Assembly: GCA_905221605.1 (NCBI GenBank)
Contig: CAJNDS010000546.1
Coordinates: 442,501-506,500, forward strand
DNA from: Symbiodinium natans
Taxonomy: Eukaryota > Sar > Dinophyceae > Suessiales > Symbiodiniaceae
Direction: 5' to 3'
Length of the DNA: 64,000 bases
Position numbers and translations under genes: made by a program. A model generated the notes under the pieces. That model was given only the letters and a program-made list of their open reading frames with translations. It ran no database searches and was not told where the DNA came from. This document shows, in pieces, positions 1 to 10,593 of this stretch (the first letter of the stretch is position 1; each line of letters opens with the position of its first letter).

Positions 1-424
1 GATTCTACCCCTTCTACAAGCTCCCCTCTTGAAACAAACCTTAGATCCTAAACGCTTAGCTGCAGCCTTAAACCCTGAACCCCTTCAACAGTGTTGCGGT
101 CGGCATGAATCGTTCTTCCGACGTGTCCGGAATGCTAAACCCTAAACCCGAAACCCTAAACCCTACACCCTCAACCCTAAACCCTAAACCCTAAACCCTG
201 GTCTGTCGGAAACTCCGGCCACATGCACACGTACCGTGTGCGGTTGGAGTCCGGGTGCCCTTGGACGGCTGGGCCACTTTGAAGCTACGGCTTCGCTGAG
301 ATGGAATGCTTGTACGTTGTAGGCCGAGAACTGTAGGACCTCGGTTTCGGGTTTAGGGTGTAGGGTTTAGGGTTTAGGGTTTAGGGTTCAGGGTTTAGGG
401 TTTAGGTGTTCAATCAGGGTTCAG

Positions 425-488
425 GCAGAACAGCCTGGTCGGACAACGACTGTCCCAATATCTGGACGATCTCGAGCACTTGATCCCA
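425..488 (+). CDS. Coding-like island (internal exon?), unknown
   Basis: Begins after a CAG and reads QNSLVGQRLSQYLDDLEHLI without a stop. It is flanked by telomere-type repeat on both sides, the pattern seen for proven exons elsewhere in the window. No family recognised; boundaries approximate. Confidence 0.35.
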
Positions 489-623
489 GTTATAATTGTA
501 TTGAAAAGCCCTTGAAGTGCCCAAATATTGTTAGAATTGGGTCATAAGTACAGTGAAAAGTTCTCGTCAACTCAGGTGCCCTGTACCCTAAAGCCTGAAC
601 CCTGAACCCTAAACCCCTAAGCC

Positions 624-699
624 GAAGATGTTGAAATCAACAGCCTTAAGGACCCGAAAGCCCTGGAACCCGATTCAACTCCTCCGGCTCCAAATGCCT
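624..699 (+). CDS. Coding-like island, unknown
   Basis: Open frame containing EDVEINSLKDPKALEPDSTP, between CCCTAAA-like sequence and a TTTAGGG tract. Could be an exon of the same gene as the neighbouring islands; the function is not recognisable. Confidence 0.35.
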
Positions 700-899
700 T
701 GTTTGGGGTTTAGGGTTTTGGGTTTAGGGTTTAGGGTTTAGGGTGTAGTTTGGGGTTTAGGCTTGGTTTGGAGCTTAGGGTGCCCTGAAACTCTGAAAGC
801 ACACCCAAACCCCAAACCCCAAACCCTCAACCCTCAACCCTAAACCCTAAACCCTAAACCCTAAACCCTAAACCCTAAACCCTAAACCCTAAACCGCAG

Positions 900-1018
900 C
901 TACCACCCTGGAGGAGGATTCCTGCTTCTTGCCATCGCTGGGCAGCGCCCCGGCGCCCGCTGCCACGCTGCCGAGTAGCCGCAGAGCAGCTCCCGGCATG
1001 GAGTGCCGAGGTTCTGCA
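900..1018 (+). CDS. Coding-like island, unknown
   Basis: Starts close to a CAG at the end of a CCCTAAA run and reads TTLEEDSCFLPSLGSAPAPA in one frame; ends at a G homopolymer. A long opposite-strand frame also exists here, so strand is not certain. Confidence 0.3.
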
Positions 1019-1873
1019 TTGGGGGGGGGGGGGTTCCGAATATAGGAGTAATGTTTTTTTTTTTTTTTGGGGGGGGTTCACAGAATAAGGATTATACTAC
1101 CTGTTGGGGGTATATTAAGGGTACCCTATTTTGTGAAATTTATGATTTAGGTTAGGGCTAGGCATTTTGGTGTTTTTATGGGTCGGTTCTAGGTTTTAGG
1201 GCTCAGTGTGTTTCCCTCCAGCCGAAGCCCGAAATCCATCGGCAAAAAAGGCATCCTGGCCATTCAACACCCCACTCAGCTCACTCCGGTTGACCCTGAA
1301 CCCTGAACCCTAAACCCTAAATCCTAAATCCGATGTTAGGTTCTGGGATCATCGACCATGACGCTGTTCTCCTTGCTTCAAATGCCTTGAAATGGAAGTG
1401 TTTAAATTGGGAATGCTCTTTTTGAGGTCCCTTTAAGGGGATTGGGGTATCTTAGGCGTCCCCCTTTTTTGGGAAATACCGTGAAATACCCAAATTCAGG
1501 ATTGAGGATGTAGAGCCCAGAGCTTGATTCGAGTTTACGGTTTTGGGTTTAGTGATCCAAAATGGTCTGAGCAATCTTCCTTGCACATGTACCCAGCTCC
1601 CTATACCCTGAACCCTAAGCCCTAAACCCTAATCCCTAAAGCCTAAGACCTAAAACCTAAACCCTAAGCCCTAAACCCGAAAGCCTAAACCCTAAGACCT
1701 AAACCCTAAACCCTAAAGCCTCAACCCTAAACCCTAATTAAGACCCAAACTCTAAAACCTAAACCCCAAGCCCTTGACCCTAAACCCTAAACCCTAAACC
1801 CTAAACCCTAAACCCCTAAACCCTAAACCCTAAACCCTAAACCCTAAACCCTAAACCCTAAACCCTATGTCTG

Positions 1874-1988
1874 TCTCCAAGCATCCCACACCAGACCGCA
1901 TCGCTGTGCTCCTTCGGGGCCGCGGCTTCGTTTGGCGCCGGGGCTCGGCTGGACGCGCAGGCACATTCCGGCAGCAGCAGGGCATGTA
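1874..1988 (+). CDS. Coding-like island, unknown
   Basis: Reads SKHPTPDRIAVLLRGRGFVW followed by an Arg/Gly-rich stretch and a TAG at 1986-1988. Directly follows a long CCCTAAA run. May be a terminal exon or an exon that ends before the stop. Confidence 0.35.
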
Positions 1989-2038
1989 GGGTTTGCGGTT
2001 TAGTCCTTTAGGGTTTAGGGTTTAGGGTTTGCCGGGCT

Positions 2039-2530
2039 TTCCATTATTTTAGGGGGTCTTATGAATCCCAAATTCTGGCCTGAATTCCGGCCCCCTAAGG
2101 GGTAGGTCAGGAGTGAATGATTTGGGCAATGATCCTAGATGAACAGTAGCAAGGAATCGCAGTCTTCTGCTGCAGCCTCCAATTCCAACAAAATCCGAGA
2201 GCACGTCGTATCATTACTTAAGCAATTCAAAATATCTGTGCTGCTCGTCCTCGCATTCCCTGTAGCTTTCACAGTAAATTTTCTTTGCTGGGATCCCAAG
2301 TTTGCCTCACTTCCCAGGAGTTTCTATTATTCCCTGTAGCCTTCGGCATTTGAATTTTCTTGGGTCGCCGATTTTACTTTTTGTTTTGATCCCGGCGGTT
2401 TTCTGGGGCATTTTGGGACTTTTGGCTCCCGTAATGGAAAGTAGTCTTCCCGGAGGGTTCGGGCGAATTGTGCTTTTAATGTCCATGGCTTTATTAATCA
2501 GACCCTCGGATTAGGGCTCTGAAATGCTCG
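2039..2530. repeat. Dispersed repeat, about 480 bp, copy 1
   Basis: Shares two long blocks with 48456-48900. One contains CTGGCCTGAATTCCGGCC and AGCAATTCAAAAT; the other contains TGGCTCCCGTAATGGA and AGTCTTCCCGGAGGGTT. The open frames inside are not conserved between copies, so I treat it as a non-coding interspersed repeat. No terminal repeats identified. Confidence 0.7.
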
Positions 2531-2683
2531 CACTTTCTACTTTTTTTCGCGGACGGGATCCCTAAACCCTAAACCCTAAACCCTAAACCCTAAACCCTAA
2601 ACCCTAAACCCTAAACCCTGAGCCCTGAGCCCTGAGACCCTAAACCCTAAACCCTAAGCCCTAAGCCCTAAACGTCAAGGCTT

Positions 2684-2757
2684 AGACTATCCGGACAGGC
2701 CACTACAACCTCCCCGAGTCCGTTCTGGAGCAGCTTGCTGCTGCTTGGCCTTATGGT
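2684..2757 (+). CDS. Coding-like island, unknown
   Basis: Reads TGHYNLPESVLEQLAAAWPY in one frame between CCCTAAA and TTTAGGG tracts. Composition is typical of a soluble protein exon. No family recognised. Confidence 0.4.
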
Positions 2758-3486
2758 TTAGGGGTTTAGGGGTTTAGGGTCTAGGGTTTCGGGTTTAGGG
2801 GTTGAGGGTTTAGGGTTTAGGGGTTGAGAATGAGGGTTTAGGGGTTGAGGGTTGAGGGTTGAGGGGTTAATTCCCGTCCTCCCGACGACACGATCCGACC
2901 TCCCGCAAAGCGCCTACGGTAAATCACTCGACACCCCGTATCGCAAGGGTTCAGAGTCTGGCGTTTAGCATTCCGGAAAGCCCCCTTACTCACCATCTTG
3001 ACCCCTGCTCACATCAAACCCTCAACTCTAGACCTTCAACCTTAAACGCCGCACCCTACAGGCTAGAAAACTGTAAGATTCTGAACCCCTAAACCCTAAA
3101 CCCTAAACCCTAAAGGCCTAAAGGCCCTAATCCTAAGCCCTGAACTCTGGCTCAGGCTGCCAGGTCCCACCTGCGTTTCGCCGTCCGCCCACTGGAGGCA
3201 TTGGGAGGTTGACGATACTTGTAACCCTAGCCCCCTTGTAGGCCCCTTACAAGTGCCTGAGATGGCTTTCATTGGGTTTGAAGTGCAGTTATCAGTTATA
3301 AGGTTTTGTGCTAATAAAGTCTCATGATCCTCCAGGTAGGGGTACCATCCTGCGGGGGGGGGGGGGGGGGGGGGGGCGGGGGCATCTCAAGGAGCATTTT
3401 GGGGTGAGGGCATGGGGTTGTTTAGGTGTCGGGAAGCCCGAAAACCCCCAACCCGAGACCCGAAACCCGAAACCCTAAACCAAACT

Positions 3487-3598
3487 TAGGGGTCGTTTCT
3501 GGAAGTTCTGGTCAGGCCTTGGGCTACAAGGTGGACGTCTACGGCGCCACCTACCCAAGCCCGCACTGTGGAAGATGTTATGGAGGATTGCAGCAGAC
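3487..3598 (+). CDS. Coding-like island, unknown
   Basis: Contains ALGYKVDVYGATYPSPHCGR in an open frame flanked by telomere-type repeat and T-rich DNA. The function is not recognisable. Confidence 0.35.
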
Positions 3599-4098
3599 CT
3601 TAAGAACCCAAATTTACTTTTGTGCAGGTTCTTCTTATAAACCCCTTATTTAGGATTCTTAGGTAACTTACAGGAAAGCAGGTTTTGGGTGCTTAAGGTA
3701 TACGTTTGGGCTTCCGTTCGTCAAAGGGTTTAGGGTTTAGGTATCACTCATACATCGCGAAGTACCCATGTAACCATTGTAGTAACCGAATGCGAGATCA
3801 TGAGAGTCACAGGATGAAAGCAGCGGTTGTTGTGCGTTATGTATCGTACTCAGAGGCATCCTTATAAGGTTTTAGCCACTGCCCATGCACCTCTAAGTAG
3901 TAAGGCAGCTTAAAGAAAAAACCGAATGGTTAAGGAGACTAGCCCTTAAACCCAAAACCCTAAACCCTAAACCCTAAACCCCAAACCGTACACCCTAAAC
4001 CCAAACCCCCCCCCCCCCCTCGCTTGTTCTTTTAATTTCCGAGGTACCTGCCAGACCTGGAGGCCGAATCGGGTTCTGTGTGACGGAGGGGAGGAGGG

Positions 4099-4104
4099 GG
4101 GGGT

Positions 4105-4162
<58 letters not shown>
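4099..4162. repeat. Poly-G run of about 60 bases
   Basis: Almost uninterrupted G from the end of a G-rich purine stretch. Likely G-quadruplex forming. Its length may be unreliable because such runs are prone to assembly error. Confidence 0.8.
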
Positions 4163-4165
<3 letters not shown>

Positions 4166-4409
4166 GGAGCGGGGGAGGGACGGGGAGAGGGGGGTTGGGG
4201 TTTAGGGTTTAGGGTTTAGGGGGACAGTGGGAACTTGGGGTTACAGGCTTGGGGCTCAGGGCTTATAGGGCTTAGGAGCTTCTTTTTCAAGGGCTCCCAT
4301 CAGTTGCATAGGTAGGACCCAGAGTGGCCCTGTCTTTCCTTACCTGTCAGGGTTTAGGGTTTGGGTCACATGTCCTTACACCCCGTTCAAACTGGCTGAG
4401 CCGCATTAT

Positions 4410-4512
4410 TTGGGATGTTCCCCCCGTATACTAACAGTCCTTAAGAGGGATGATGATAGGGCGTACTATAACCCCTATTCAGGAGCAGTTAGTATAAAGG
4501 GGAACATCCCAA
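4410..4512. mobile_element. TIR element, family 1, with 8-bp target duplication
   Basis: Ends are TTGGGATGTTCCCC and its inverted copy GGGGAACATCCCAA. Flanks carry an exact 8-bp duplication CGCATTAT at 4402-4409 and 4513-4520. Size (103 bp), TIRs and 8-bp duplication are those of a small non-autonomous hAT-type MITE; the superfamily is an inference. The DNA on both sides reads through in one frame (FKLAEPHY before, HLRIMSQYLSGTPEDC after) when the element and one duplicate are removed. Confidence 0.8.
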
Positions 4513-4520
4513 CGCATTAT

Positions 4521-4578
4521 CATCTTCGGATCATGTCGCAGTATCTCTCCGGGACTCCCGAAGATTGCCAGGGCCGCG
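4521..4578 (+). CDS. Coding-like island beside a MITE insertion
   Basis: Reads HLRIMSQYLSGTPEDCQGR up to the next TTTAGGG tract. Together with 4384-4401 it forms one frame interrupted by the family 1 element. No AG lies at the element end, so this insertion does not look like a normal intron. Confidence 0.35.
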
Positions 4579-4599
4579 TTTAGGGTTTAGGGTTTAGGG

Positions 4600-4849
4600 T
4601 TCCTCCCTTACACAAACAGCTCCTTAATAGGACTAGAGTACCCCCCCATCATAGTCCCTCTAAAGGACCGTCCTTAATCGGGATTACGGTATCGTACCCC
4701 CTTAAGGACTTACTTCTCCAACAGCTGAACTTTAAACTTTTTGGGTTTCCTTATTTAGTAAGAATAAAAAAGTTTAACCTTTTTTTCCCTTGATTATTGG
4801 AGAAGTAAGAGGACTGTTAGTCTAAGGGGGGATCATCCCAAGTAGATTC
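4600..4849. mobile_element. Family 1 element carrying a nested family 4 element
   Basis: The outer element has the family 1 internal sequence (CTCCTTAATAGGA on the left, GGACTGTTAGTCTAAGGGGG on the right). At 4709-4809 it is split by a family 4 element with TIR CTTACTTCTCC/GGAGAAGTAAG. The inner insertion is flanked by an exact 4-bp duplication AGGA at 4705-4708 and 4810-4813. Confidence 0.8.
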
Positions 4850-5291
4850 AATCAATCTTCTCATGAGAACGGTGGCGGCCCCAGGACCCGAGCCAGCTTT
4901 GTTCGATGACCATCCGTCAAACCCTAAGCCCTAAACCCTAAACCCTAAACCCTAAACCCTAAACCCTAAACCCTAAACCCTAAACCCTAAACCCTAAACC
5001 CTAAACCCCCCAGGCGCAATATGGGTCGAACCTTGGCATGCCATTTCAGCTTAGGGTTTAGGGGTTAGGTTTTAGGTGTTAGGGATCCAGAAACTGGATC
5101 CCCTTCAGGGTTCCTGCAAAGGTTCCCATTGCAGTTAGGGTTTAGGGTTTAGGGTTTAGGGTTTAGGGTTTAGGGTTTAGGGTTTAGGGTTTAGGGTTTA
5201 GGGTTTAGGGTTTAGGGTTTAGGGTTTAGGGTTTAGGGTTTAGGGTTTATGGTTTAGGATGGGAGGGTTCTACTTTCTAGCTTCTTCTTGG

Positions 5292-5424
5292 GTAGGGGTG
5301 TTGGGGCTCTGGGGTGTGGATTTGCTCGAAGAGCAGATTTTCGGAGCTTTGCGATCCAAAAACCCACAACGCCAAGATTTGTTGGGGGACTTTGGGGAAT
5401 TTAGAGGGGTGTTCTGAGCCTAAA
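5292..5424 (+). CDS. Coding-like island, unknown
   Basis: Reads GVDLLEEQIFGALRSKNPQR then QDLLGDFGEFRGVF before a stop, between TTTAGGG and CCCTAAA tracts. Other frames are also partly open, so the frame choice is tentative. Confidence 0.3.
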
Positions 5425-6034
5425 CCCTAAACCCTAAACCCTAAACCCTAAACCCTAAACCCTAAGCCCTAAACCCGTGGCTTTCTAGCGTGAGGGCTCA
5501 GACCCGATCACCCTCAATCTCCACGCCAAAGCCTGAGCTTCTTTGAGGCCCTAAATCAACCTCCGCTCTTTAGGGTTTAGGGTTTAGGGTTTAGGGTTTA
5601 GGGTTTAGGGTTTAGGGTTTAGGGTTTTAGGGTTTTAGGGTTTTAGGGTTTTAGGGTTTTAGGGTTTAGGTTTTTTTGGATTTAAGGTTTTAGGGGACTC
5701 TAAGGTTTAGGTGTTTAGAGTTTGTTGGGTGTTGGGGGGGGGGGGTGTTAGGGTGCAGAGTTGTTGGGCTTTAGGGTTTACTGTATAGCTTTAGGGGCGA
5801 TGCTTTCGAGAGACGCGTGCAGCATCAAGGCCTTTCGTCAGATCCCTCCCGTCTTTCTTCCCCTAAAGCACAGGCTGCACAAGGCCCGAAACCAATTCTT
5901 TTTATCTCCACCTGAGCAAACACCTATCTACCAGTTCTTTGTGTCTGCTTTTGTATAGGAGCCTTGCTTGAGGTACCCACCTGAACAATCCCTTCCTAGA
6001 GTTGTCCTTCAGTGGAGTATTATCTTCCTACTAG

Positions 6035-6129
6035 TTGCTTAAGAACCCCCGGCCCCTAAAACAAAATATTTCTTTATAAGGGCAAGATAGGGATTATGAT
6101 ATGTTCATTCTTGTGGGCTTCTTAAGCAA
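6035..6129. mobile_element. TIR element, family 9
   Basis: Left end TTGCTTAAGAACCCC and right end CTTCTTAAGCAA are imperfect inverted copies around a T/A-rich core. A second copy lies at 16366-16458. Confidence 0.65.
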
Positions 6130-6545
6130 ATAGTAGTTCAGTGTAGATGTTGCACCTAAAACGCCCAGGAATTTGAGGCAAAGCTTCTCAATTCGCGATC
6201 CCCCGGGCGATCAGTTCGGAGGCGCGCGTCTCCGGCAACTTCAGTCGTAGGGATGGGCAGACATGCGCTTGGAGTGCGAGGTGTTAAAGCTTACACTCTA
6301 GGGTTTGGGGTTTAGGGTTTAGGGTTTAGGGTTTAGGGTCTAAACTCCTAAACCCGTTTGGCAAGCCCAAGACACAACTTTGCTTTTGTGGTGCCGTGAG
6401 CCCCAGGCCAAGCCCCAAACCCTCAACCCTCAACCCTGAGTTCTCCTTGGGGTTTTGGGATTCATCCCGAAGTCCAAAAAACCCTAAACCCTAAACCCTA
6501 AACCCTAAACCCTAATCCCCAAATGCCTGAACCGTAAGGTGTTTC

Positions 6546-6643
6546 TTGGGAGGGTTCCCAATATACTAACAGTCCTCACTCGATTATAGTACTCCGGAAA
6601 GAATCCTACTCAAGGACTGTTAGTATAAGAGGGGACATCCCCG
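6546..6643. mobile_element. TIR element, family 1, with 8-bp target duplication
   Basis: Starts TTGGGAGGGTTCCC and ends in a degenerate inverted copy. Internal motifs TACTAACAGTCC and GGACTGTTAGTATAA match the other family 1 copies. Exact 8-bp duplication GGTGTTTC at 6538-6545 and 6644-6651. Confidence 0.8.
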
Positions 6644-7190
6644 GGTGTTTCCGGAAAAAACGAAGATGCCCCCTTTCGTGGCTCCTAGTATGTTTAGGGT
6701 TTAGGGTCTAGGGTTTAGGGGTTTGGGGAAATAGGGGCACCCTATTCTGGGAAGTGCCAATATACATAAATCCCTAAATCTTGAACCCTATAAAACCCTG
6801 AACTCCAAACCACAATGGCCGCCAACCAGAGGCTCCTTTTTGTTCCGAGTTGGGCTTGTTTCTTGGCTGTAGGCATAAGATCAAGGGATTAGGGGTTTAG
6901 TGTTTAGGACTAAGGGTTTAGGGTTTTGGTATAGCAAGGAAGGGTCGGGGGGTCCCCAAGTACCAAACCCTGTGCCCTGAACCCATACAGGCACACAGAA
7001 ATGAAACCCTAAACCCTAAACCCTAATGACCTGAAGGTCATATTCTGCCACCACAAGACCCCAACCACAAGCCAGCACAGAGGTCTGCACAAATATGCGC
7101 CCTCCTGCCACCTTCCTGCAAACCCTGACCCCTCAACCTTAAACCCTAAACCCTAGACCCCAAACCCTAAACCCTAAACCCTAACTCTGT

Positions 7191-7296
7191 AATCAGGGCT
7201 TTCCTGGCCTCACTGACTCCCCGGTTACCCCTGAAGGTGTGCTCGCGGCACTCGAGGCCCTTCCGCCCTCCTCCTGCGACCCCGCAGCAACTTCTT
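7191..7296 (+). CDS. Coding-like island, unknown
   Basis: Reads GFPGLTDSPVTPEGVLAALE then ALPPSSCDPAATSWG, open throughout, between CCCTAAA and TTTAGGG tracts. The Pro/Ala/Ser-rich composition suggests a linker segment. No family recognised. Confidence 0.4.
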
Positions 7297-8165
7297 GGGG
7301 TTTAGGGTAGGGTTTAGGGTTCAGGGTTCAGGGTTCAGGGTCAGGGTTTAGGGTTTAGGGTTTAGGGTTTAGGGTTTAGGGTTCAGGGTTCAGGGTTCAG
7401 GGTTCAGGGTTTAGGGTTTAGGGTTTAGGGTTTAGGGTTTAGGGTTTAGGGCTAGTCTAAGGCCTCAGGGGTTTGAGTATCGGGGTCGAGGGCTTCTCCC
7501 CATAGACCACTTCGGGATATTTTGTTTATGTAGCTTTTCGTAGGGAATACTGCTTTATCAAGGCTATGAGGCAGTTTTATATTCCTAAACCCTAAACCCT
7601 AAACCCAAACCCTAAACCCTAAACTAGGTTTATGATTTAAAGCGAAGCCTCACTCATAGGGTTCAGGATTTGGGCTATCTTTAAGGTTTAGCGGGGCGTT
7701 GGGGCTTTGGACTTCGACAGGGGTAGTTAAGGTTTAGGGTTTAGGCTTTAGGGTTTAGGGTTTAGGGTTTAGGTTTTGGGGTTAAGGGTTTAGGGTTTAG
7801 GGTTTAGGGTTTAGGTTCAGTTCAGGCTGTATAAGGGGTTTCGACGTCAGTTTTCTCCAAACACGCAAGCAACGAACCCAGAAACAAGCATTTCCACCAC
7901 TACTACCTAAACCCTAAACCCTAAACCCTAAACCCGCAACCGTAAACCCAATGCCAAGGAGGTCCCCACCCCACAGTCAAAGGACAAATGCCCTTCAGCT
8001 GCGGAGACTTTTTCCTGGGCCTGATAGCCCTGTACTTGTTCTTGTAGGCTCCTGGGAAGTTAGGGTTTAGGGTTTAGGGTTTAGGGTTTAGGGTTTAGGG
8101 TTTAGGGTTTAGGGTTTAGGGTTTAGGGTTTAGGGTTTAGGGTTTAGGGTTTAGGGTGGTTTTAG

Positions 8166-8249
8166 GATCGCACAATCCAAGGTGTCCAATGGGTTCTGCT
8201 ACTTCGCATCGACCTGATGCTGCCGCCAGCCAGCAGGATGGAGGTTGAG
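8166..8249 (+). CDS. Coding-like island, unknown
   Basis: Starts directly after TTTAG|G and reads TIQGVQWVLLLRIDLMLPPA then SRMEVE. A mixed hydrophobic stretch, not long enough to call a membrane helix. TTTAGGG repeats flank both sides. Confidence 0.4.
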
Positions 8250-8367
8250 GGTTTAGGGTTTAGAGTTTAGTGTTTAGGGTTTAGGGTTTAGGCTTCAGGG
8301 TTGAGCGTTTAGGGTTTAGGGTTGAGGGTTTAGGTAGGGTGTTTGGTTTCGGCTTTGGCGTTGAGAT

Positions 8368-8578
8368 GTGCGTAGGCACCTTTTTGTTCGGCTTCATAGG
8401 GTGCGACACTCGTCTGCAAATGGCCAGCACAACTTGCCTAAACACATGAAGAAGAGTTCATATCAAGGTTCTCGTGATTGCAGAAATATAAAGGAGCTCC
8501 TTGAAATGTTGGCGGGTGTCTGTTCGGCGGCTGCTTCTGTGGAAAACCGTAGTAAGATCCCTGCTTCATATGACAGCA
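8368..8578 (+). CDS. Coding-like island ending at a MITE
   Basis: One open frame whose last third reads IKELLEMLAGVCSAAASVEN. It ends where a 151-bp TIR element begins. The sequence after the element (8730-8860) is also coding-like but in a frame I could not join, so the insertion may disrupt the gene or the model is wrong. Confidence 0.35.
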
Positions 8579-8729
8579 CTTGAAGGTTCATGGGACTTAT
8601 TAACCAATTATAACTGCACTTATAACCCTACTTATAATACCCCTAAAGGGCCTTATAGGGGTTATCCCAATTATAAGTAGGGTTATAAGCACAGTTGTAA
8701 GTGGTTATTAAGTCCCATGAACCTTCAAG
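8579..8729. mobile_element. TIR element, family 2, copy A (151 bp)
   Basis: Long inverted repeat starting CTTGAAGGTTCATGGGAC and ending in its complement; almost the whole element can fold on itself. Base-by-base comparison shows it is the exact reverse complement of 54764-54914. A 17-bp direct repeat, TGCTTCATATGACAGCA, lies immediately left (8562-8578) and 2 bp right (8732-8748). Confidence 0.85.
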
Positions 8730-8933
8730 CATGCTTCATATGACAGCAGACGCCTGCGCTAGTCCGTCCACATCTGAGTTCGGTTCCCAGGCCAGCACCC
8801 AGTGCCGGCGCAGAAATCCCACAAACACCATGGAACTGTCTGCAGGACCGCTTGCAGACCCCAAACCCTAAACCCTAAACCCTAAACCCTAAACCCTAAA
8901 ACCCAGCCCTTACAGCCGCTGGTCAGCCCCTTA

Positions 8934-9083
8934 GGGTTTAGGGTTTAGGGTTTAGGGTTTAGGGTTTAGGGTTTAGGGTTTAGGGTTTAGGGTTTAGGGT
9001 TTAGGGTTTAGGGTTTAGGGTTTAGGGTTTAGGGTTTAGGGTCCCTAAACCCTAAACCCTAAACCCTAAACCCTAAACCCTAG
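8934..9083. repeat. Head-to-head telomere-type array
   Basis: About 15 TTTAGGG units run directly into five CCCTAAA units, with the junction TTTAGGGTCCCTAAA near 9041. This is the arrangement expected from an end-to-end telomere fusion or an inverted insertion. Confidence 0.8.
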
Positions 9084-9084
9084 A

Positions 9085-9168
9085 TGGTTTGCAGGGTCAA
9101 CTTCCTCCTCCCCCAAGGAAGCACTCCCTGGTTCCCACCTTGCAGCGGGCTCCTCGACTGCGGCCGAG
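9085..9168 (+). CDS. Coding-like island, unknown
   Basis: Reads FAGSTSSSPKEALPGSHLAA then GSSTAAE in one frame, directly after a CCCTAAA run. Low-complexity Ser/Ala/Pro composition; function unknown. Confidence 0.35.
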
Positions 9169-9765
9169 TTTAGGGTTTAGGGTTTAGGGTTTAGGGTTTA
9201 GGGTTTCGGGTTCAGGCTTAGGGTTTCGAGTTTAAAGTTTACAGGCTTGGGATTTAGATTTTAGGGTTTAGGGTCTTGGTGTCCAGCCATTTCTCTAGCC
9301 TCCTGAGATTTCAGGGGTTAGGGTTTAAGACTGGAGGACTTCTGGATGTTAATGGTTTTCGGGGGGTTTAAGCTTGATTTAGGCTCTAGGCTTTTAGGGT
9401 TTATGAGCTTTATTTAGTTCAGAGTGCAGGTTGCCAACCAACTTGGAGGCTCATGGGTACTTACGTCCGGGCGATACAAGTAGGAGAACTATAGCTATAA
9501 GTGGTACAAGCCTCAGTTACCTACAACCCTACCTGTAGCTACCATGAACCGTCAAGTAGTCGTCAGCCAGGGTTGATTGTGGAACGCATGTTGAAGTCCA
9601 ATGAGGCCGAACCCCCATGCAATATAGGGGTCGGAATACTTGCCAATCGTCTTCCCTCACGGTCAGATAGTACTATAGCAACCCCCAAAAACCCTCTTCG
9701 AACCACTAAGGACCCTATGTTCTCCCCATGAAAACCCGTAGAAACCCTAGTTGAGGGCTTGCAAG

Positions 9766-9882
9766 GGCTTGGCTCGCGCTTGCTTTGTGGGGCCGCGCGT
9801 CCTCCTCCTGAGCTATGCGGCGGGCACCCTTAAAACGCTCCAGCAGGACACCACAATTCCTTCATCTCGAGTGGTACTGCAC
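9766..9882 (+). CDS. Coding-like island, unknown
   Basis: After AAG|GG it reads LARACFVGPRVLLLSYAAGT then LKTLQQDTTIPSSRVVLHP with no stop, ending at CCCTAAA repeats. Weakly hydrophobic centre. Confidence 0.45.
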
Positions 9883-10377
9883 CCCTAAACCCTAAACCCC
9901 CAACCCTAAACCCTGAACCCTAAACCTTAACCTCAAAACTCTGAAATCCAGAAGCCTGCACTTGCAGGTTCAAGGTGCTTGAAACCTAAGTTAAGTTAAT
10001 TGCACTTATAACCAGTTTAACAAGCCCCTTAAGTATCCGATTGGGATTGTAGGTGGGTTGTACGTTCGGTCAGAATTGGGCCAAGCCTGAGCCCTCAAAT
10101 CCAAAACCCAAAACCCTACACGCTACACCCCAAAACCCTCAACCCTCAACCCTCAACTCCAATCCAAGGCCTGGCGTCGTGGCGAGGACAGACGAAAAAC
10201 TCCAGTTGGCTTCGCAGGCTTTTTAGGGGTTTAGGGTTGCGGGCTTAGGGTTTAGGAGTGCGGGTTTAGGGTTTAGGGGTTTTGGGGTTTTGGGGTTTTG
10301 GGGTTTTGGGGTTTTGGGTTCTAGGGGTTGTAGGGTTTGGGGGGGGTGTAGGATGTTGGGGTTTTGGGTGTTTATTC

Positions 10378-10544
10378 CGTGGAAGTTGCCCAATGCCCCA
10401 AGCCCGAAGGAAAGTTTTTTTTGCCTATCAAAGAGTCAGGGTCATTCCGCCCTGAACGTTATCGCCAGTTTCTGGGATTTTGGGGTTCGCACGGAGCCGA
10501 AAATGCCTGCTAAACCACCCCAAGCCCGTCACCCTGAGCCCGAA
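10378..10544 (+). CDS. Coding-like island, unknown
   Basis: Open frame containing NAPSPKESFFCLSKSQGHSA and FWDFGVRTEPKMPAKPPQAR, ending in CCCTAAA repeats. Polar and proline-rich; no domain recognised. Confidence 0.4.
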
Positions 10545-10593
10545 GCCCTAAACCCTAAACCCTAAACCCTAAACTCTAAACCCTAAACCCACT

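Noticed and set aside
1-900. A true chromosome end
   Set aside because: The repeats are interrupted, mixed in orientation, and equally dense across all 64 kb.
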